A stretch of DNA of 64,000 nucleotides from Bin16 sp965206315 (lineage in GTDB: Bacteria > Chloroflexota > Dehalococcoidia > Lucifugimonadales > Australimonadaceae). The stretch lies in NCBI GenBank assembly GCA_965206315.1, contig OZ242210.1, forward strand, positions 248,001-312,000, in the 5' to 3' direction. The notes under the pieces are model-generated. The model was not told where the DNA came from, did not search any database, and saw only the letters and a program-made list of their open reading frames with translations. Below are positions 42,695-51,943 of the stretch, one piece after another. A program made the translations under genes and the position numbers. Within the stretch, counting starts at the first letter, position 1. Every line of letters starts with the position of its first letter.

Positions 42695-44548
42695 CTACTC
42701 GACGGTGACGCTCTTCGCGAGATTGCGCGGCTGGTCCACGTCGTTGCCGAGCAGGTCGGCCGTCCGGTAGGCGAACATCTGCAGCGGCGCCACAGCCACC
42801 ATCGGCTGCAGCAGCGGCGGACACTCGGGCACCCACAGCACGTCGTCCGCATACCCCGCGATCTCGACGCTGCCCGCCGTGGCTACGGCGATGACCTTCC
42901 CGTCGCGAGCGCGCACTTCCGACATGCTGATCAGCATCTTCTCGTACAGCGCGTTGCGCGGCGCTACCGCGACGACCGGGGTATCGGCGTCGATGAGCGC
43001 GATAGGGCCGTGCTTTATCTCCGCGGCGGACATGCCCTCCGCGTGGATGTAGCTCGTCTCCTTCATCTTGTACGCGCCCTCGCGCGCGACCGGCTCCATC
43101 AGCCCGCGGCCCAGGAAGAGGAAACGCCGCGCGTTCATATGCCGCCGCGCGGTCTCCTCTGCATCGCGTTCTGTCATCTCGATCGCGGCGCCCAGAAGGG
43201 CGGGGAGCCGGGTGATCTCGTCCACGCAGCGCACGACGCTCTCCGCGCTCAGCGTTTCGCGTTGCTGTCCGAGGGCGCACGCCGCGAGATACATCACGAC
43301 CATCGAGTTCACCATCGTCTTCGTCGAGGCGACGCCAACCTCGTGGCCCGCGTGCATGAGCAGGGTGCGTTCCACGGCGCGAGTGGCTTCACTCTCCGGT
43401 ACGTTGGTGATGACGGCGGTCCGGGCGCCACGGGCGCGGGCCTCGTGGAGCGCCTGCAGAGTATCCGCCGTCTCGCCGGACTGCGTGACGCCGACGACCA
43501 GTGTGTGCCTGTCCAGCACCGGGTCGCGGTGAAGAAACTCAGCGGCGTTCTCAGCCGATGCCGGGATGCGGGCGAGCAACTCGACGTAACGAGCGCCCAC
43601 CAGACCCGCGTGAACGCTCGTGCCCATACCCAGGAAGACCACGCGCGTCAGCGCCTTGGCCTCCGCGTCCGTGAGCGGCAGCAGCCTCTCTTCCAGTTGG
43701 GCCTCGCCCTGCGAGAATGCGATGCGTCCGTGCAGGGCGCTCATCGCGGACTCGGGCTGCTCGTGTATCTCCTTCAGCGTGAAGTGCTTGTAGCCGCCCT
43801 TCGCGGCGGCCCCGCCGTTCACACCCACGGGGTGCAGCGCGCGCGTCGACAGCCTGCCGTCCAGCGTCCGCAGTTCGAATCCCTCCGGCCTCACCACTGC
43901 GGACTCCCCCGGCTCCAGGAATATCGCCGTCGGCGCATAGGGCGTCAGCGCGGGAAGGTCGCTCCCGATGAGCGTTTCGCCCTCACCCGCGCCCACGGCG
44001 ATGCCGCCCGCGTTGCCGATGCGCGCGACGACGAGCATCTCCGGCGTACGCGCGTGCATGCAGGCTATCGCGTGGGCCCCCCGCAGCCGTCCTGCCGCCC
44101 GGCGGACCGCCTCCTCGAACGCCAACCCATCGGCCAACAACTCTTCTATAAGGTGCGGGATGATCTCCGTATCCGTCTGCGAGTGGAACCGGTGGCCGCT
44201 CGCGGTCAGCCGCGCCTTGAGCTCAGCGTAGTTCTCCACGATGCCGTTGTGGACGACCACGACCTCGCCCGTGCCGTCCGTGTGCGGGTGCGCGTTCACG
44301 TTGGAGGCGGGCCCGTGCGTGGCCCAGCGTGTGTGGCCGATGCCCTGCCGCCCGCTGACCGGCTCGTTCTCAACGAGCCGCCGGAGGTTGTCCAGCTTGC
44401 CGGCGGCGCGCCGGATCGAAAGGTGCCCGAAGTCGTCCGCAACGGCAAGGCCCGCGCTGTCGTAGCCGCGGTAGGAGAGGCGCGTCAGCCCGTCCAGCAG
44501 GATGCTGGATGCCTCACGAGGGCCGGTGTATCCGAATATCCCGCACAT
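42695..44548 (-). CDS. glmS: Glutamine-fructose-6-phosphate aminotransferase (isomerizing)
   Basis: This 617-residue enzyme makes glucosamine-6-phosphate, the entry step to UDP-GlcNAc, a possible SenB substrate. The N-terminal nucleophile Cys2 is in MCGIFGYTG, followed by RYRGYDSAG-type (SYRGYDSAGLA) and HTRWATHG glutaminase motifs. Two SIS domains follow (GMGTSVHAGL, TQSGETADTL; LGRGLMEPVA, EGMSAAEIKHGPIALID), and the C-terminus ends NLAKSVTVE. The length is normal. A TACACT element lies 12 bases upstream of the ATG. Confidence 0.95.
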   Translation of the reverse strand: MCGIFGYTGPREASSILLDGLTRLSYRGYDSAGLAVADDFGHLSIRRAAGKLDNLRRLVENEPVSGRQGIGHTRWATHGPASNVNAHPHTDGTGEVVVVHNGIVENYAELKARLTASGHRFHSQTDTEIIPHLIEELLADGLAFEEAVRRAAGRLRGAHAIACMHARTPEMLVVARIGNAGGIAVGAGEGETLIGSDLPALTPYAPTAIFLEPGESAVVRPEGFELRTLDGRLSTRALHPVGVNGGAAAKGGYKHFTLKEIHEQPESAMSALHGRIAFSQGEAQLEERLLPLTDAEAKALTRVVFLGMGTSVHAGLVGARYVELLARIPASAENAAEFLHRDPVLDRHTLVVGVTQSGETADTLQALHEARARGARTAVITNVPESEATRAVERTLLMHAGHEVGVASTKTMVNSMVVMYLAACALGQQRETLSAESVVRCVDEITRLPALLGAAIEMTERDAEETARRHMNARRFLFLGRGLMEPVAREGAYKMKETSYIHAEGMSAAEIKHGPIALIDADTPVVAVAPRNALYEKMLISMSEVRARDGKVIAVATAGSVEIAGYADDVLWVPECPPLLQPMVAVAPLQMFAYRTADLLGNDVDQPRNLAKSVTVE

Positions 44549-44922
44549 GCGCTGTAAGGGAGTGTAGCACTCCGGCCGTCACTGCTGTGAATCGTGACAT
44601 CCGCCCGTTGCGCTGGCGAACATCCCTCCTTACCCTGTTCCTGGCGACCGTGTGCCCCTGGGGCTGCGCCTCCGGAAGCCCTGTCGCATATTGCTGCTTT
44701 CTGTACGCATTGCAGCGGCAGTTCGTCTGGGTCGCTGGTGCGGAGCGCAGGCCGATTGTCGCAGGGAAGGGCCGGGATTCACGAAGAAAGTACGCCTGAT
44801 GCAGCAGAAAGCGACAGAAAACAGAAACTCGCCCTCGCCCCAGGCACTCCTTCACCCTCGGAGGTTGGCTACTGAGGCCGGTGGGGCTACCATCCGCCCA
44901 AGCGACGGTTGAGGAGGGCGAC
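44549..44922. other. 374-base gap without recognised gene
   Basis: Nothing definite was found. Short frames on both strands lack start signals and family features. A locally A-rich piece (44780-44830) contrasts with the surrounding GC-rich DNA. A search for the conserved glmS-ribozyme core upstream of glmS found none by eye. Confidence 0.5.
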
Positions 44923-45969
44923 ATGGCACGAGGTCCGGTGATCGACGCAGACGGCCACATCCTGGAGCGGTCTCAGGATGTGTGGCGATACATCGAGCCG
45001 CCGTTCGACAAGCGTGGCGGCGGCCTCTGGGGAGGTGGTCATCCGTGGGATGCCGAGCTGGCCGGGACGCTGACCAACCACGACTACAAGGACGGTGGCT
45101 TGGAGCCCGAGCGCCAGGTGGAGACGTGGCTGCGCATCGCTGACCGGGAGAATATCGAGACGGCGGTCCTCTTCCCCACCGGCTCCGGGCACGTCGCCTA
45201 CATCCCCGAGCCTGCGTGGGCAGTCGCGGTCGCGCGCGCGACCAACACCCACTTCGCGACCGATTACGGCGCAGCGTCGCCGCGCCTCCGTCCTGTGGGT
45301 GTTCTGCCCATGCGCGACCCGCAGGCAGCGGCGGAAGAGCTCCGCCGGGCCGTTACGGAGCTGGGGCTGGTGAGCTTCGAGATCCTCTCGCAGGGGCTTA
45401 ACTTTGGGTTCGGCGACCCCTTCTATGACCCCATCTTCGCGGAGGCCGAGCGCCTTGGCGTGCCGCTCTGCATACACGGCACGCGCTCCAGGCCGGAGGA
45501 GGTAGGGGGCGAACGGTTCAAGACGTTCGCTGAGGTGCACACCTACGTGTTCCCGGCGTCCGTCACCCTGCACTTCGTCAGCACCATGGCGAACGGGGTG
45601 CTCGAGCGCTTCCCGAAGCTGAAGCTCGCCTTCCTCGAGATCGGTGCGACGTGGCTGCCCTACTGGCTGGACCGGCTGGACGAGCACTGGGAGCTCCGTG
45701 GCGCCCAGGAGATGCCGCACGTCACGAAACGGCCGACGGACGTCTTCCGTGAGCACGAGGTCTACGTGAGCGTGGAGCCGGAGGAGACGATGCTCCCCCA
45801 GACTATCGAACACCTCGGAGACGAACACTTCCTGTTCGCATCCGACGTTCCACACTGGGATGCGCGGTTCCCAGAGAACCTCGAATACCTAGAGTCTCGA
45901 CAGGACATCTCCGCGGCGAGCCTTCGGAAGATCACGTACGACAACGGGAAGCGCCTCTTCGGGCTCTAG
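44923..45969 (+). CDS. Amidohydrolase family 2 (metal-dependent hydrolase/decarboxylase)
   Basis: This 348-residue enzyme begins ARGPVIDADGHILE, where the usual DxHxH metal motif is DADGHI. It continues with VGVLPMRDPQAAAEELRRAV, a metal His in PLCIHGTRS, and the catalytic Asp in FASDVPHWDARFP. Family members include ACMSD-type decarboxylases and mycobacterial amidohydrolases. ATG 44923 follows GAGGAGG; a longer frame begins at 44881. The substrate is unknown. It converges with the Hpt-fusion gene (6-base gap). Confidence 0.82.
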   Translation: MARGPVIDADGHILERSQDVWRYIEPPFDKRGGGLWGGGHPWDAELAGTLTNHDYKDGGLEPERQVETWLRIADRENIETAVLFPTGSGHVAYIPEPAWAVAVARATNTHFATDYGAASPRLRPVGVLPMRDPQAAAEELRRAVTELGLVSFEILSQGLNFGFGDPFYDPIFAEAERLGVPLCIHGTRSRPEEVGGERFKTFAEVHTYVFPASVTLHFVSTMANGVLERFPKLKLAFLEIGATWLPYWLDRLDEHWELRGAQEMPHVTKRPTDVFREHEVYVSVEPEETMLPQTIEHLGDEHFLFASDVPHWDARFPENLEYLESRQDISAASLRKITYDNGKRLFGL

Positions 45970-45975
45970 GCTGCT

Positions 45976-47505
45976 TCACCGCTGGGGAACGGCCTTCGGC
46001 TCCGCTGGCTGCAGCACCCCGATGTACGGCAGGTTGCGGTAGCGCCCGCCGTAGTCCAACCCGTAGCCGATGACGAACTCGTCCGGCACCTCGAAGCCCA
46101 CGTAGTCGACGCGTACGTCCGCCATGCGGCGCACGGACTTGTCGAGCATCGTGCAGACGCGCAGGCTCGCCGGGCCCTTGGCTTGCAGGTGCTCCAGCAG
46201 GTAGCGCAGCGTAAGCCCGGTATCCACGATGTCCTCGACGATGACCACGTGGCGCCCCTTGAGTTCCGTCATCACGTCCCTGATAACGTCGATGCTCTTC
46301 TCCCGTTCCTCGCCGTAATGCGTGATCTCCATGAACTCGACCTGCAGGGGCAGGTTCATGGCGCGCATCAGGTCTGCCATGAAGACGACCACGCCCCGGA
46401 GGATGCCGATGAGCACCGGCTCCGTTCCCGCGTAGTCCTGCGACAGCTGCGCACCCAGATCCTTCACGCGCTTCTGGACGGTCGCCTCATCGAACAACAC
46501 GCGTTCCGTGCCCTCGACCGAGACCTCCGAAAGAGGCCCGAACCCGTACTTGCCCATCAGCCGCATCAGGTCCCGGCGATAGAGCAGTTGGACGTTCACC
46601 TCCGGGTACAGCTCCCGCACGTGCCGGAGCTTCCGGTTCTTCTGGGTGACCAGGTTCTGCTTCATGGTGGTCAGCTCGAAGTACTGGTCGTACTCCGGCA
46701 GGTAGAAGTCCGGCGTGAACATCTCCACGACGCGGCTCCCGTCCCAGCGAAGCGGGAAGGACCGGGGCTCGTAGAGGTAGTTGATGTGGTAGTAGTCGAG
46801 GAGGTCCGCAAACTCCTTCTCGCTCGGGTGCATGAAGGCCTTGGAGGGGGGTGCCTTCTCAGCATCGCCACGGCGGCCCCGACGCCCACGACGTGATCCG
46901 CCCCCGCTGCCGTCGCGCTCCGGCGCTGGAGATTCGTCCGATGGCGGAGGCATCCCCAGCGCGGCGCGCTCCGCGGTCTGCCTGCCTCGTCCCCGACGCC
47001 GCGACGGAGTCCGCTGCGGTGGCTCAGAGGCGGTGTCCTGCGCGGGTGCTTCACTCGTTTCCTCGGAAGCAGGCGCGGCGGCTATGCCGGGCGAACGACG
47101 ACCACGACGGCGTGTCGTTGCGCGCTGTGGTTCCTCCGCTGCAGCATCCCTGGCTGGCGCTTCGCTCGCTTCCTCTGAAGCGGGTGCGGTGGCTATGCCG
47201 GGCGAACGACGACCACGACGACGCGTCGTTGCGCGCTGTGGTTCCTCCGCTACAGCATCCCTGGCTGGCGCTTCGCTCGCTTCCTCTGAAGCGGGTGCGG
47301 TGGCTATGCCGGGCGAACGACGTCCGCGACGGCGCGCCGTAGTGCGTTGCGGCTCCTCCGGCGCAACCGGTGATTCGTCCACGGCATCGGCGGACAGCGC
47401 GGCTTCGGGCGCAGCGTCCGCTGCGCGGCGGCGCGTGGTCCTGCGCCGTCGAGGTCGAGGTTCCGAGTCCTCGGACGGGTCTGCCTGCTGGGGGTCCTGC
47501 ACCAT
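45976..47505 (-). CDS. Hypoxanthine phosphoribosyltransferase fused to nuclease-like and Arg/Ala-rich repeat domains
   Basis: This 509-residue protein has three parts. Residues 1-225 are low-complexity, with three 37-residue repeats around TTRRRGRRSPGIATAPASEE. Residues 226-320 resemble a PD-(D/E)XK/Vsr-like nuclease fold (MHPSEKEF, then TPDFYLPEYDQYFELT with Asp266 and Glu277). Residues 330-509 are a purine phosphoribosyltransferase (GILRGVVVFMADLMRA, PRPP loop VEDIVDTGLT at 423-432, and GYGLDYGGRYRNLPYIG). It recovers hypoxanthine or guanine using PRPP. It is the last gene after carB (33-base gap), so nucleotide salvage sits with pyrimidine synthesis. A single-domain Hpt is about 180 residues. 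Confidence 0.85.
   Translation of the reverse strand: MVQDPQQADPSEDSEPRPRRRRTTRRRAADAAPEAALSADAVDESPVAPEEPQRTTARRRGRRSPGIATAPASEEASEAPARDAVAEEPQRATTRRRGRRSPGIATAPASEEASEAPARDAAAEEPQRATTRRRGRRSPGIAAAPASEETSEAPAQDTASEPPQRTPSRRRGRGRQTAERAALGMPPPSDESPAPERDGSGGGSRRGRRGRRGDAEKAPPSKAFMHPSEKEFADLLDYYHINYLYEPRSFPLRWDGSRVVEMFTPDFYLPEYDQYFELTTMKQNLVTQKNRKLRHVRELYPEVNVQLLYRRDLMRLMGKYGFGPLSEVSVEGTERVLFDEATVQKRVKDLGAQLSQDYAGTEPVLIGILRGVVVFMADLMRAMNLPLQVEFMEITHYGEEREKSIDVIRDVMTELKGRHVVIVEDIVDTGLTLRYLLEHLQAKGPASLRVCTMLDKSVRRMADVRVDYVGFEVPDEFVIGYGLDYGGRYRNLPYIGVLQPAEPKAVPQR
47066..47375 (-). repeat. 111-base coding tandem repeat in the Hpt fusion gene
   Basis: About 2.8 copies with exact period 111 bases (units begin near 47066, 47177 and 47288 on the plus strand). 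They encode the 37-residue Arg-rich units. High identity between units implies recent expansion; copy number may vary among strains. Confidence 0.85.
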
Positions 47506-47538
47506 CTCGTCAGACCTCTCGTCTCAGTGTTGTCGTCT

Positions 47539-50500
47539 TCATCGCGCCGAGTGCTGTTCTTCCACCTGTACGACGCCGCGCACGTACTCCGCGGTCGTTG
47601 CGACGTTGTAGTCCGAGCCGCCCAGCACCAGCGCCTCGACTGCCGCCCGCGCCGTGTCCATGGAGGTGTAGCAAGGTATCCGGCGCTCCGTCGCTGCGCG
47701 GCGTATCTCGAACCCGTCGCGCAGCGCCTGCGCGACCTCCTCGACCGTGTTCAGCACCGCGTCCACCGTCCCATCCGCCACGACGGAGTAGGCGTTGGGG
47801 TAAGGCTCGGCTGCCTTGTTCACTTCGGTGACCGTCAGCCCCAGCCCGCGCATCAGCGCCGCCGTCCCATGCGTGGCATACAGTTCATAGTCCAACCCAC
47901 CCAGCATCTTCAACCATGCAACGGCGTCAGATTTGTCCCTGTCCGCGATGGTGATCAGGATGCGGCCGGAAGACGGCAGCATGAGCCCCGCTGCCATCAG
48001 CGCTTTCGCGACCGCTGGCCGGGTGCTTACGTCTATGCCCATCACCTCGCCGGTTGACTTCATCTCGGGGCCCAGGTACGTGTCCACTCCCGCGAGTTTG
48101 GACATGGAGAAGACCGGCGCTTTCACGCTGGCCATGGGCGGATCAGGCTGCAGCCCGCCGGTGTACCCCTGCTCCGCTATCGAGTGTCCAAGCATCACGT
48201 TCGTCGCCAGCTGCACCATCGGGATGCCGGTGACCTTGGAGATGAACGGCACCGTGCGGCTCGACCTGGGATTGACCTCGATGACGTACACCGATGACAG
48301 CCCGCTGTCGGCGGCAACCGTGAGGCCGAACGGTCTGCTCTCGTTCACGATGACGTACTGGATGTTCATCAGGCCGCGTACGCCTATGGCCAGCCCGATG
48401 CGTGCCGTGTAATCGACGAGCGCCTCCCGTTCGTGTTCCGAGATTCCCTCCGCGGGGTAGACCGCCATCGAGTCCCCGGAGTGGACGCCCGCCCGCTCGA
48501 TATGTTCCATGATGCCGGGGATCAGCACCTGCTCGCCGTCAACGACGGCATCGACTTCCACCTCGCGCCCCTGGAGGTACTTGTCGATGAGGATAGGGCG
48601 GCCCGGCGCAGCCTCGAACGCGCGCGACAGGTAGCGCCGGAACTCAGTCATGTTGTCCACGATCTCCATCGCCCTCCCGCCCAGCACGTAGCTCGGCCTC
48701 ACCACCAGCGGAAAGCCGAGCCGCTCCGCTATCGCCGTCCCCTGGTCGAGCGAGGTCGCCGTGTCGCCCGGCGGCTGTGGGATCCCGAGACTCGCCATCA
48801 GGTCGCCGAACCGCTCCCGATCGGAGGCGATGTCTATGGCGTCCGCTGACGAGCCGAGGATCGGCAGTCCCGCTGCCCCTATCGACTGGCTCAGGTTGAT
48901 GGCGGTCTGCCCGCCGAACTGCACGACGGCAGGGGGGTACACGCCGTCCATGCCTTCGTTCTCGATGATGTCGCGGACGCTCTCCTCGTCGAGCGGCTCG
49001 AAGTAGAGGCGGTCGCTCGTATCGAAGTCGGTTGAGACCGTTTCCGGGTTGGAGTTGACCATGATGGAGTTGACGCCCGCGTCGTCCAGCGCCCACGCCG
49101 CGTGGACCGAGCAGTAGTCGAACTCGATGCCCTGCCCGATGCGGATCGGCCCGCTGCCGATCACGACGGCCTTGTCGCCCTGCAAAGGCTCCGCCTCGTT
49201 CTCCTGCTCGTAGGTGCTGTAGAAGTACGGCGTCACGGCTTCGAACTCCGCGGCGCAGGTATCCACCATCTTGTAGACCGGCCGCAGGCCGAACCCCTGC
49301 CTGAGCGAGCGCACGTCCTCGTGCGTCCGGCCAGTGAGCGTGGCGATGACCTCGTCCGGCATCCCGAGGCGTTTGGCGTCCCACAGCAGGTCGCGCGAGA
49401 GCGCCTCGGAGCGCAGCCGCTCCTCCATGCCGATGATGCGCGCCATGCCATGTACGAACCACGGGTCGACGTGGGTCGCCTGCGCCAGTGCGTTCGGGGT
49501 CATGCCCCTCCGGAGCGCCGCGGCCATCGCCCACAACCGCTCATCCGTCGGCTCGAGCGGAAGTTCCTCGGCTGCGAGTCCGTCCCACTCCGGCGACTCC
49601 CACAGCAACGTGCGGCCCCCGAGTTCGATCGACCGCACCGCCTTCATCAGCGCAGCTTCGAAGCCGCGGTCTATCGACATCACCTCGCCCGTCGCCTTCA
49701 TCTGTGTACTGATGGCGCGGTCTCCGAGGGAGAACTTGTCGAACGGCCAGCGTGGCGACTTGATGACGCAGTAGTCCAGCGCCGGCTCAAATGCCGCTTT
49801 CGTGCGCTGCGTCACCGCGTTCGGTATCTCGTCCAGTCGCCGTCCGACCGCGATCTTCGCCGCAACCCGAGCGATGGGATAGCCCGTTGCCTTGGACGCG
49901 AGCGCGGAAGAGCGACTCACGCGCGGGTTCACCTCGATGACGACGTACTGCATCGGGTCCGGGACGCCGCCCGGCAGCACTTCGCCGACGACCGGATGCG
50001 GCGACAGCCCGAACTGGATGTTGCACCCGCCCTCGATCCCGAGCGCCCGGATGATGCGGATGCTCGCGGAGCGGAGCATCTGGTACTCCTTGTCCGAGAG
50101 CGTCTGGCTTGGTGCGATGACGATGCTGTCTCCGGTGTGAACGCCCAGCGCGTCGAGGTTCTCCATGTTGCATATCGTGATGCAGGTGTCGGCGGCGTCG
50201 CGCATCACCTCGTACTCCACCTCGCGCCAGCCCCGCAGCGAGCGCTCAACCAGCACCTGGTGGATGGGGCTGGCGGCGAGTCCGCTCGAAACGACCGCTT
50301 CCAGCTCCTCCATCGTCGTGGCGAACCCGCCGCCCGTGCCGCCCAGCGTGTACGCGGGCCGCACCACCAACGGAAGGCCCAGCTCGCTCCCTACGCGCAT
50401 CCCCTCCTCCAGGGAGTTCGCGATCTCGCTCGGCGGCGTGGGTTCGCCAAGCCGGTTCAGCAGAGCCCGGAAAAGCTCGCGGTCCTCCGCCGTCTTGATC

Positions 50501-50874
50501 GTTTCGATGGAGGTCCCCAGCAGCCGGACGTCGTACCGGTCGAGCACGCCCGCCTCGTGCAGGGCGACCGCCAGGTTCAGCCCTGTCTGGCCTCCGAGCG
50601 TCGGTAGCAGGCCGTCCGGGCGCTCGCGAGCGATGATGCGCTCGATCACCTCGACGGTCAGCGGCTCGATGTAGACCGCGTCCGCCACGCCCTCGTCCGT
50701 CATGATGGTCGCGGGGTTTGAGTTCACGAGGACGACGGATTTGCCCTCCTCACGCAGGGCCTTGCATGCCTGTGTTCCCGCGTAGTCAAACTCGGCGGCC
50801 TGCCCGATGACGATGGGCCCGCTGCCGATAACCAGCACTTTGTGGAGTCCGGAGGTTGCGTCGTGTGTCTGCAC
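47539..50874 (-). CDS. carB: Carbamoyl-phosphate synthase large subunit
   Basis: This 1111-residue enzyme makes carbamoyl phosphate from bicarbonate, ATP and ammonia delivered by CarA. It has two homologous ATP-grasp halves, each preceded by a GSGPI(V/R)IGQ(A/G) start (about 16-25 and 575-590). The first carries AEFDYAGTQACKAL and RPAYTLGGTGGG, the second EFDYCSVHAAWAL and RPSYVLGG. The C-terminal MGS allosteric domain contains ITIADRDK and LGLTVTEVNK. It starts 1 base after the carA stop. About 40 residues longer than E. coli CarB. Confidence 0.96.
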   Translation of the reverse strand: MQTHDATSGLHKVLVIGSGPIVIGQAAEFDYAGTQACKALREEGKSVVLVNSNPATIMTDEGVADAVYIEPLTVEVIERIIARERPDGLLPTLGGQTGLNLAVALHEAGVLDRYDVRLLGTSIETIKTAEDRELFRALLNRLGEPTPPSEIANSLEEGMRVGSELGLPLVVRPAYTLGGTGGGFATTMEELEAVVSSGLAASPIHQVLVERSLRGWREVEYEVMRDAADTCITICNMENLDALGVHTGDSIVIAPSQTLSDKEYQMLRSASIRIIRALGIEGGCNIQFGLSPHPVVGEVLPGGVPDPMQYVVIEVNPRVSRSSALASKATGYPIARVAAKIAVGRRLDEIPNAVTQRTKAAFEPALDYCVIKSPRWPFDKFSLGDRAISTQMKATGEVMSIDRGFEAALMKAVRSIELGGRTLLWESPEWDGLAAEELPLEPTDERLWAMAAALRRGMTPNALAQATHVDPWFVHGMARIIGMEERLRSEALSRDLLWDAKRLGMPDEVIATLTGRTHEDVRSLRQGFGLRPVYKMVDTCAAEFEAVTPYFYSTYEQENEAEPLQGDKAVVIGSGPIRIGQGIEFDYCSVHAAWALDDAGVNSIMVNSNPETVSTDFDTSDRLYFEPLDEESVRDIIENEGMDGVYPPAVVQFGGQTAINLSQSIGAAGLPILGSSADAIDIASDRERFGDLMASLGIPQPPGDTATSLDQGTAIAERLGFPLVVRPSYVLGGRAMEIVDNMTEFRRYLSRAFEAAPGRPILIDKYLQGREVEVDAVVDGEQVLIPGIMEHIERAGVHSGDSMAVYPAEGISEHEREALVDYTARIGLAIGVRGLMNIQYVIVNESRPFGLTVAADSGLSSVYVIEVNPRSSRTVPFISKVTGIPMVQLATNVMLGHSIAEQGYTGGLQPDPPMASVKAPVFSMSKLAGVDTYLGPEMKSTGEVMGIDVSTRPAVAKALMAAGLMLPSSGRILITIADRDKSDAVAWLKMLGGLDYELYATHGTAALMRGLGLTVTEVNKAAEPYPNAYSVVADGTVDAVLNTVEEVAQALRDGFEIRRAATERRIPCYTSMDTARAAVEALVLGGSDYNVATTAEYVRGVVQVEEQHSAR

Positions 50875-50875
50875 G

Positions 50876-51943
50876 CTAGTTCTTCACCATGTCGAGGAAG
50901 CGGTCGAAGATGTACTCGTTGTCGAGCGGCCCCGGCGACGCCTCCGAGTGGTATTGGATGGTCAGCACCGGCAACTCGCGGTGCCGGATGCCTTCGATCG
51001 TCCCGTCGTTCAGGTTCCGGTGCGTCACCTCGATAGCGCCCGGCAGCCCCTCGTCGGAGACGGCGAACCCGTGGTTCTGCGCAGTGATGTAGACGCGCCC
51101 GGTGTCGATGTCCTGCACCGGATGATTGCCCCCGCGGTGGCCGAACTTCAGCTTGTACGTCTCCGCGCCGAGCGCGCGGGCGATGATCTGGTGCCCCAGG
51201 CAGATGCCGAGCGCAGGCACGCGCTCGATGACCTCGCGCGCCGTCTCGACGGTTGGCGCGTTATGCACCGGGTCGCCCGGCCCCGGTGAGAAGACGACTC
51301 CGTCCGGGTTGTCCCGCAGGATCTCGTTCGCCGTGGCAGCCGCGGGATGCACGCGCACCCGGCAGCCGCGTTGCGTCAGCAGTCGCAGGATGTTGTACTT
51401 CACGCCGCAGTCCACCACCGCGATGCGCCTGCCGCCCTCCCCGCTCCACTCGTACGCCTCGTCCACCGTCACGCGGTCAACGAAGTTCACCGTGTCGTAG
51501 GACGGAAGCGACGCCAGTTCGCGGAGCGCCGTCTGCGGGTCGTGAGTGGTCAGCACGCCCATCATCACGCCGTGGGAGCGGATGCGCCGTGTGATGGCCC
51601 GCGTGTCCACGCCCCAGATGCCCGGGATGCCTTCGTCGGCGAGATAAGTATGAAGCGTGCGCGTCGAGTCGTAGTGGCTCGGCGTGGACGAGTGCTCGCG
51701 CACCACGAACGCCGCCACTTTGATGTCCTTCGACTCGACATCGGACGGGTTGATGCCGTAGTTCCCCTGCATCGGGTACGTGGGCACGAGGATCTGCCCT
51801 GCGTAGGAGGGGTCGGTGAGCATCTCCTGGTAGCCCGACATGCTCGTGTTGAAGACCACCTCGCCGAACGCGTTGCGCTCGGCCCCGAACGCATAGCCCT
51901 CGTACACCGTCCCGTCGTTCAGCACCAGGTACGCCGTCGTCAC
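50876..51943 (-). CDS. carA: Carbamoyl-phosphate synthase small (glutaminase) subunit
   Basis: This 355-residue protein supplies ammonia from glutamine to CarB. The N-terminal half has the CarA signature (GEVVFNTSMSGYQEMLTDPS, GNYGIN). The C-terminal class I amidotransferase has the nucleophile Cys in LGICLGHQ and the His/Glu pair in IQYHSEASPGP. ATG 51943 overlaps the pyrC stop by 4 bases. Confidence 0.96.
   Translation of the reverse strand: MTTAYLVLNDGTVYEGYAFGAERNAFGEVVFNTSMSGYQEMLTDPSYAGQILVPTYPMQGNYGINPSDVESKDIKVAAFVVREHSSTPSHYDSTRTLHTYLADEGIPGIWGVDTRAITRRIRSHGVMMGVLTTHDPQTALRELASLPSYDTVNFVDRVTVDEAYEWSGEGGRRIAVVDCGVKYNILRLLTQRGCRVRVHPAAATANEILRDNPDGVVFSPGPGDPVHNAPTVETAREVIERVPALGICLGHQIIARALGAETYKLKFGHRGGNHPVQDIDTGRVYITAQNHGFAVSDEGLPGAIEVTHRNLNDGTIEGIRHRELPVLTIQYHSEASPGPLDNEYIFDRFLDMVKN

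Noticed and set aside
42638..44557. Long open frame (639 codons) on the plus strand opposite glmS
   Set aside because: Its translation is Arg/His-rich without any domain. It mirrors codon bias of the well supported glmS gene on the minus strand.
44549..44922. glmS ribozyme upstream of glmS
   Set aside because: The conserved ribozyme core was not found by eye in the minus-strand upstream sequence, and the start appears close to a -10 element.
47066..47375. CRISPR-like repeat array
   Set aside because: The 111-base units are contiguous, in frame and code for protein repeats; there are no unique spacers.
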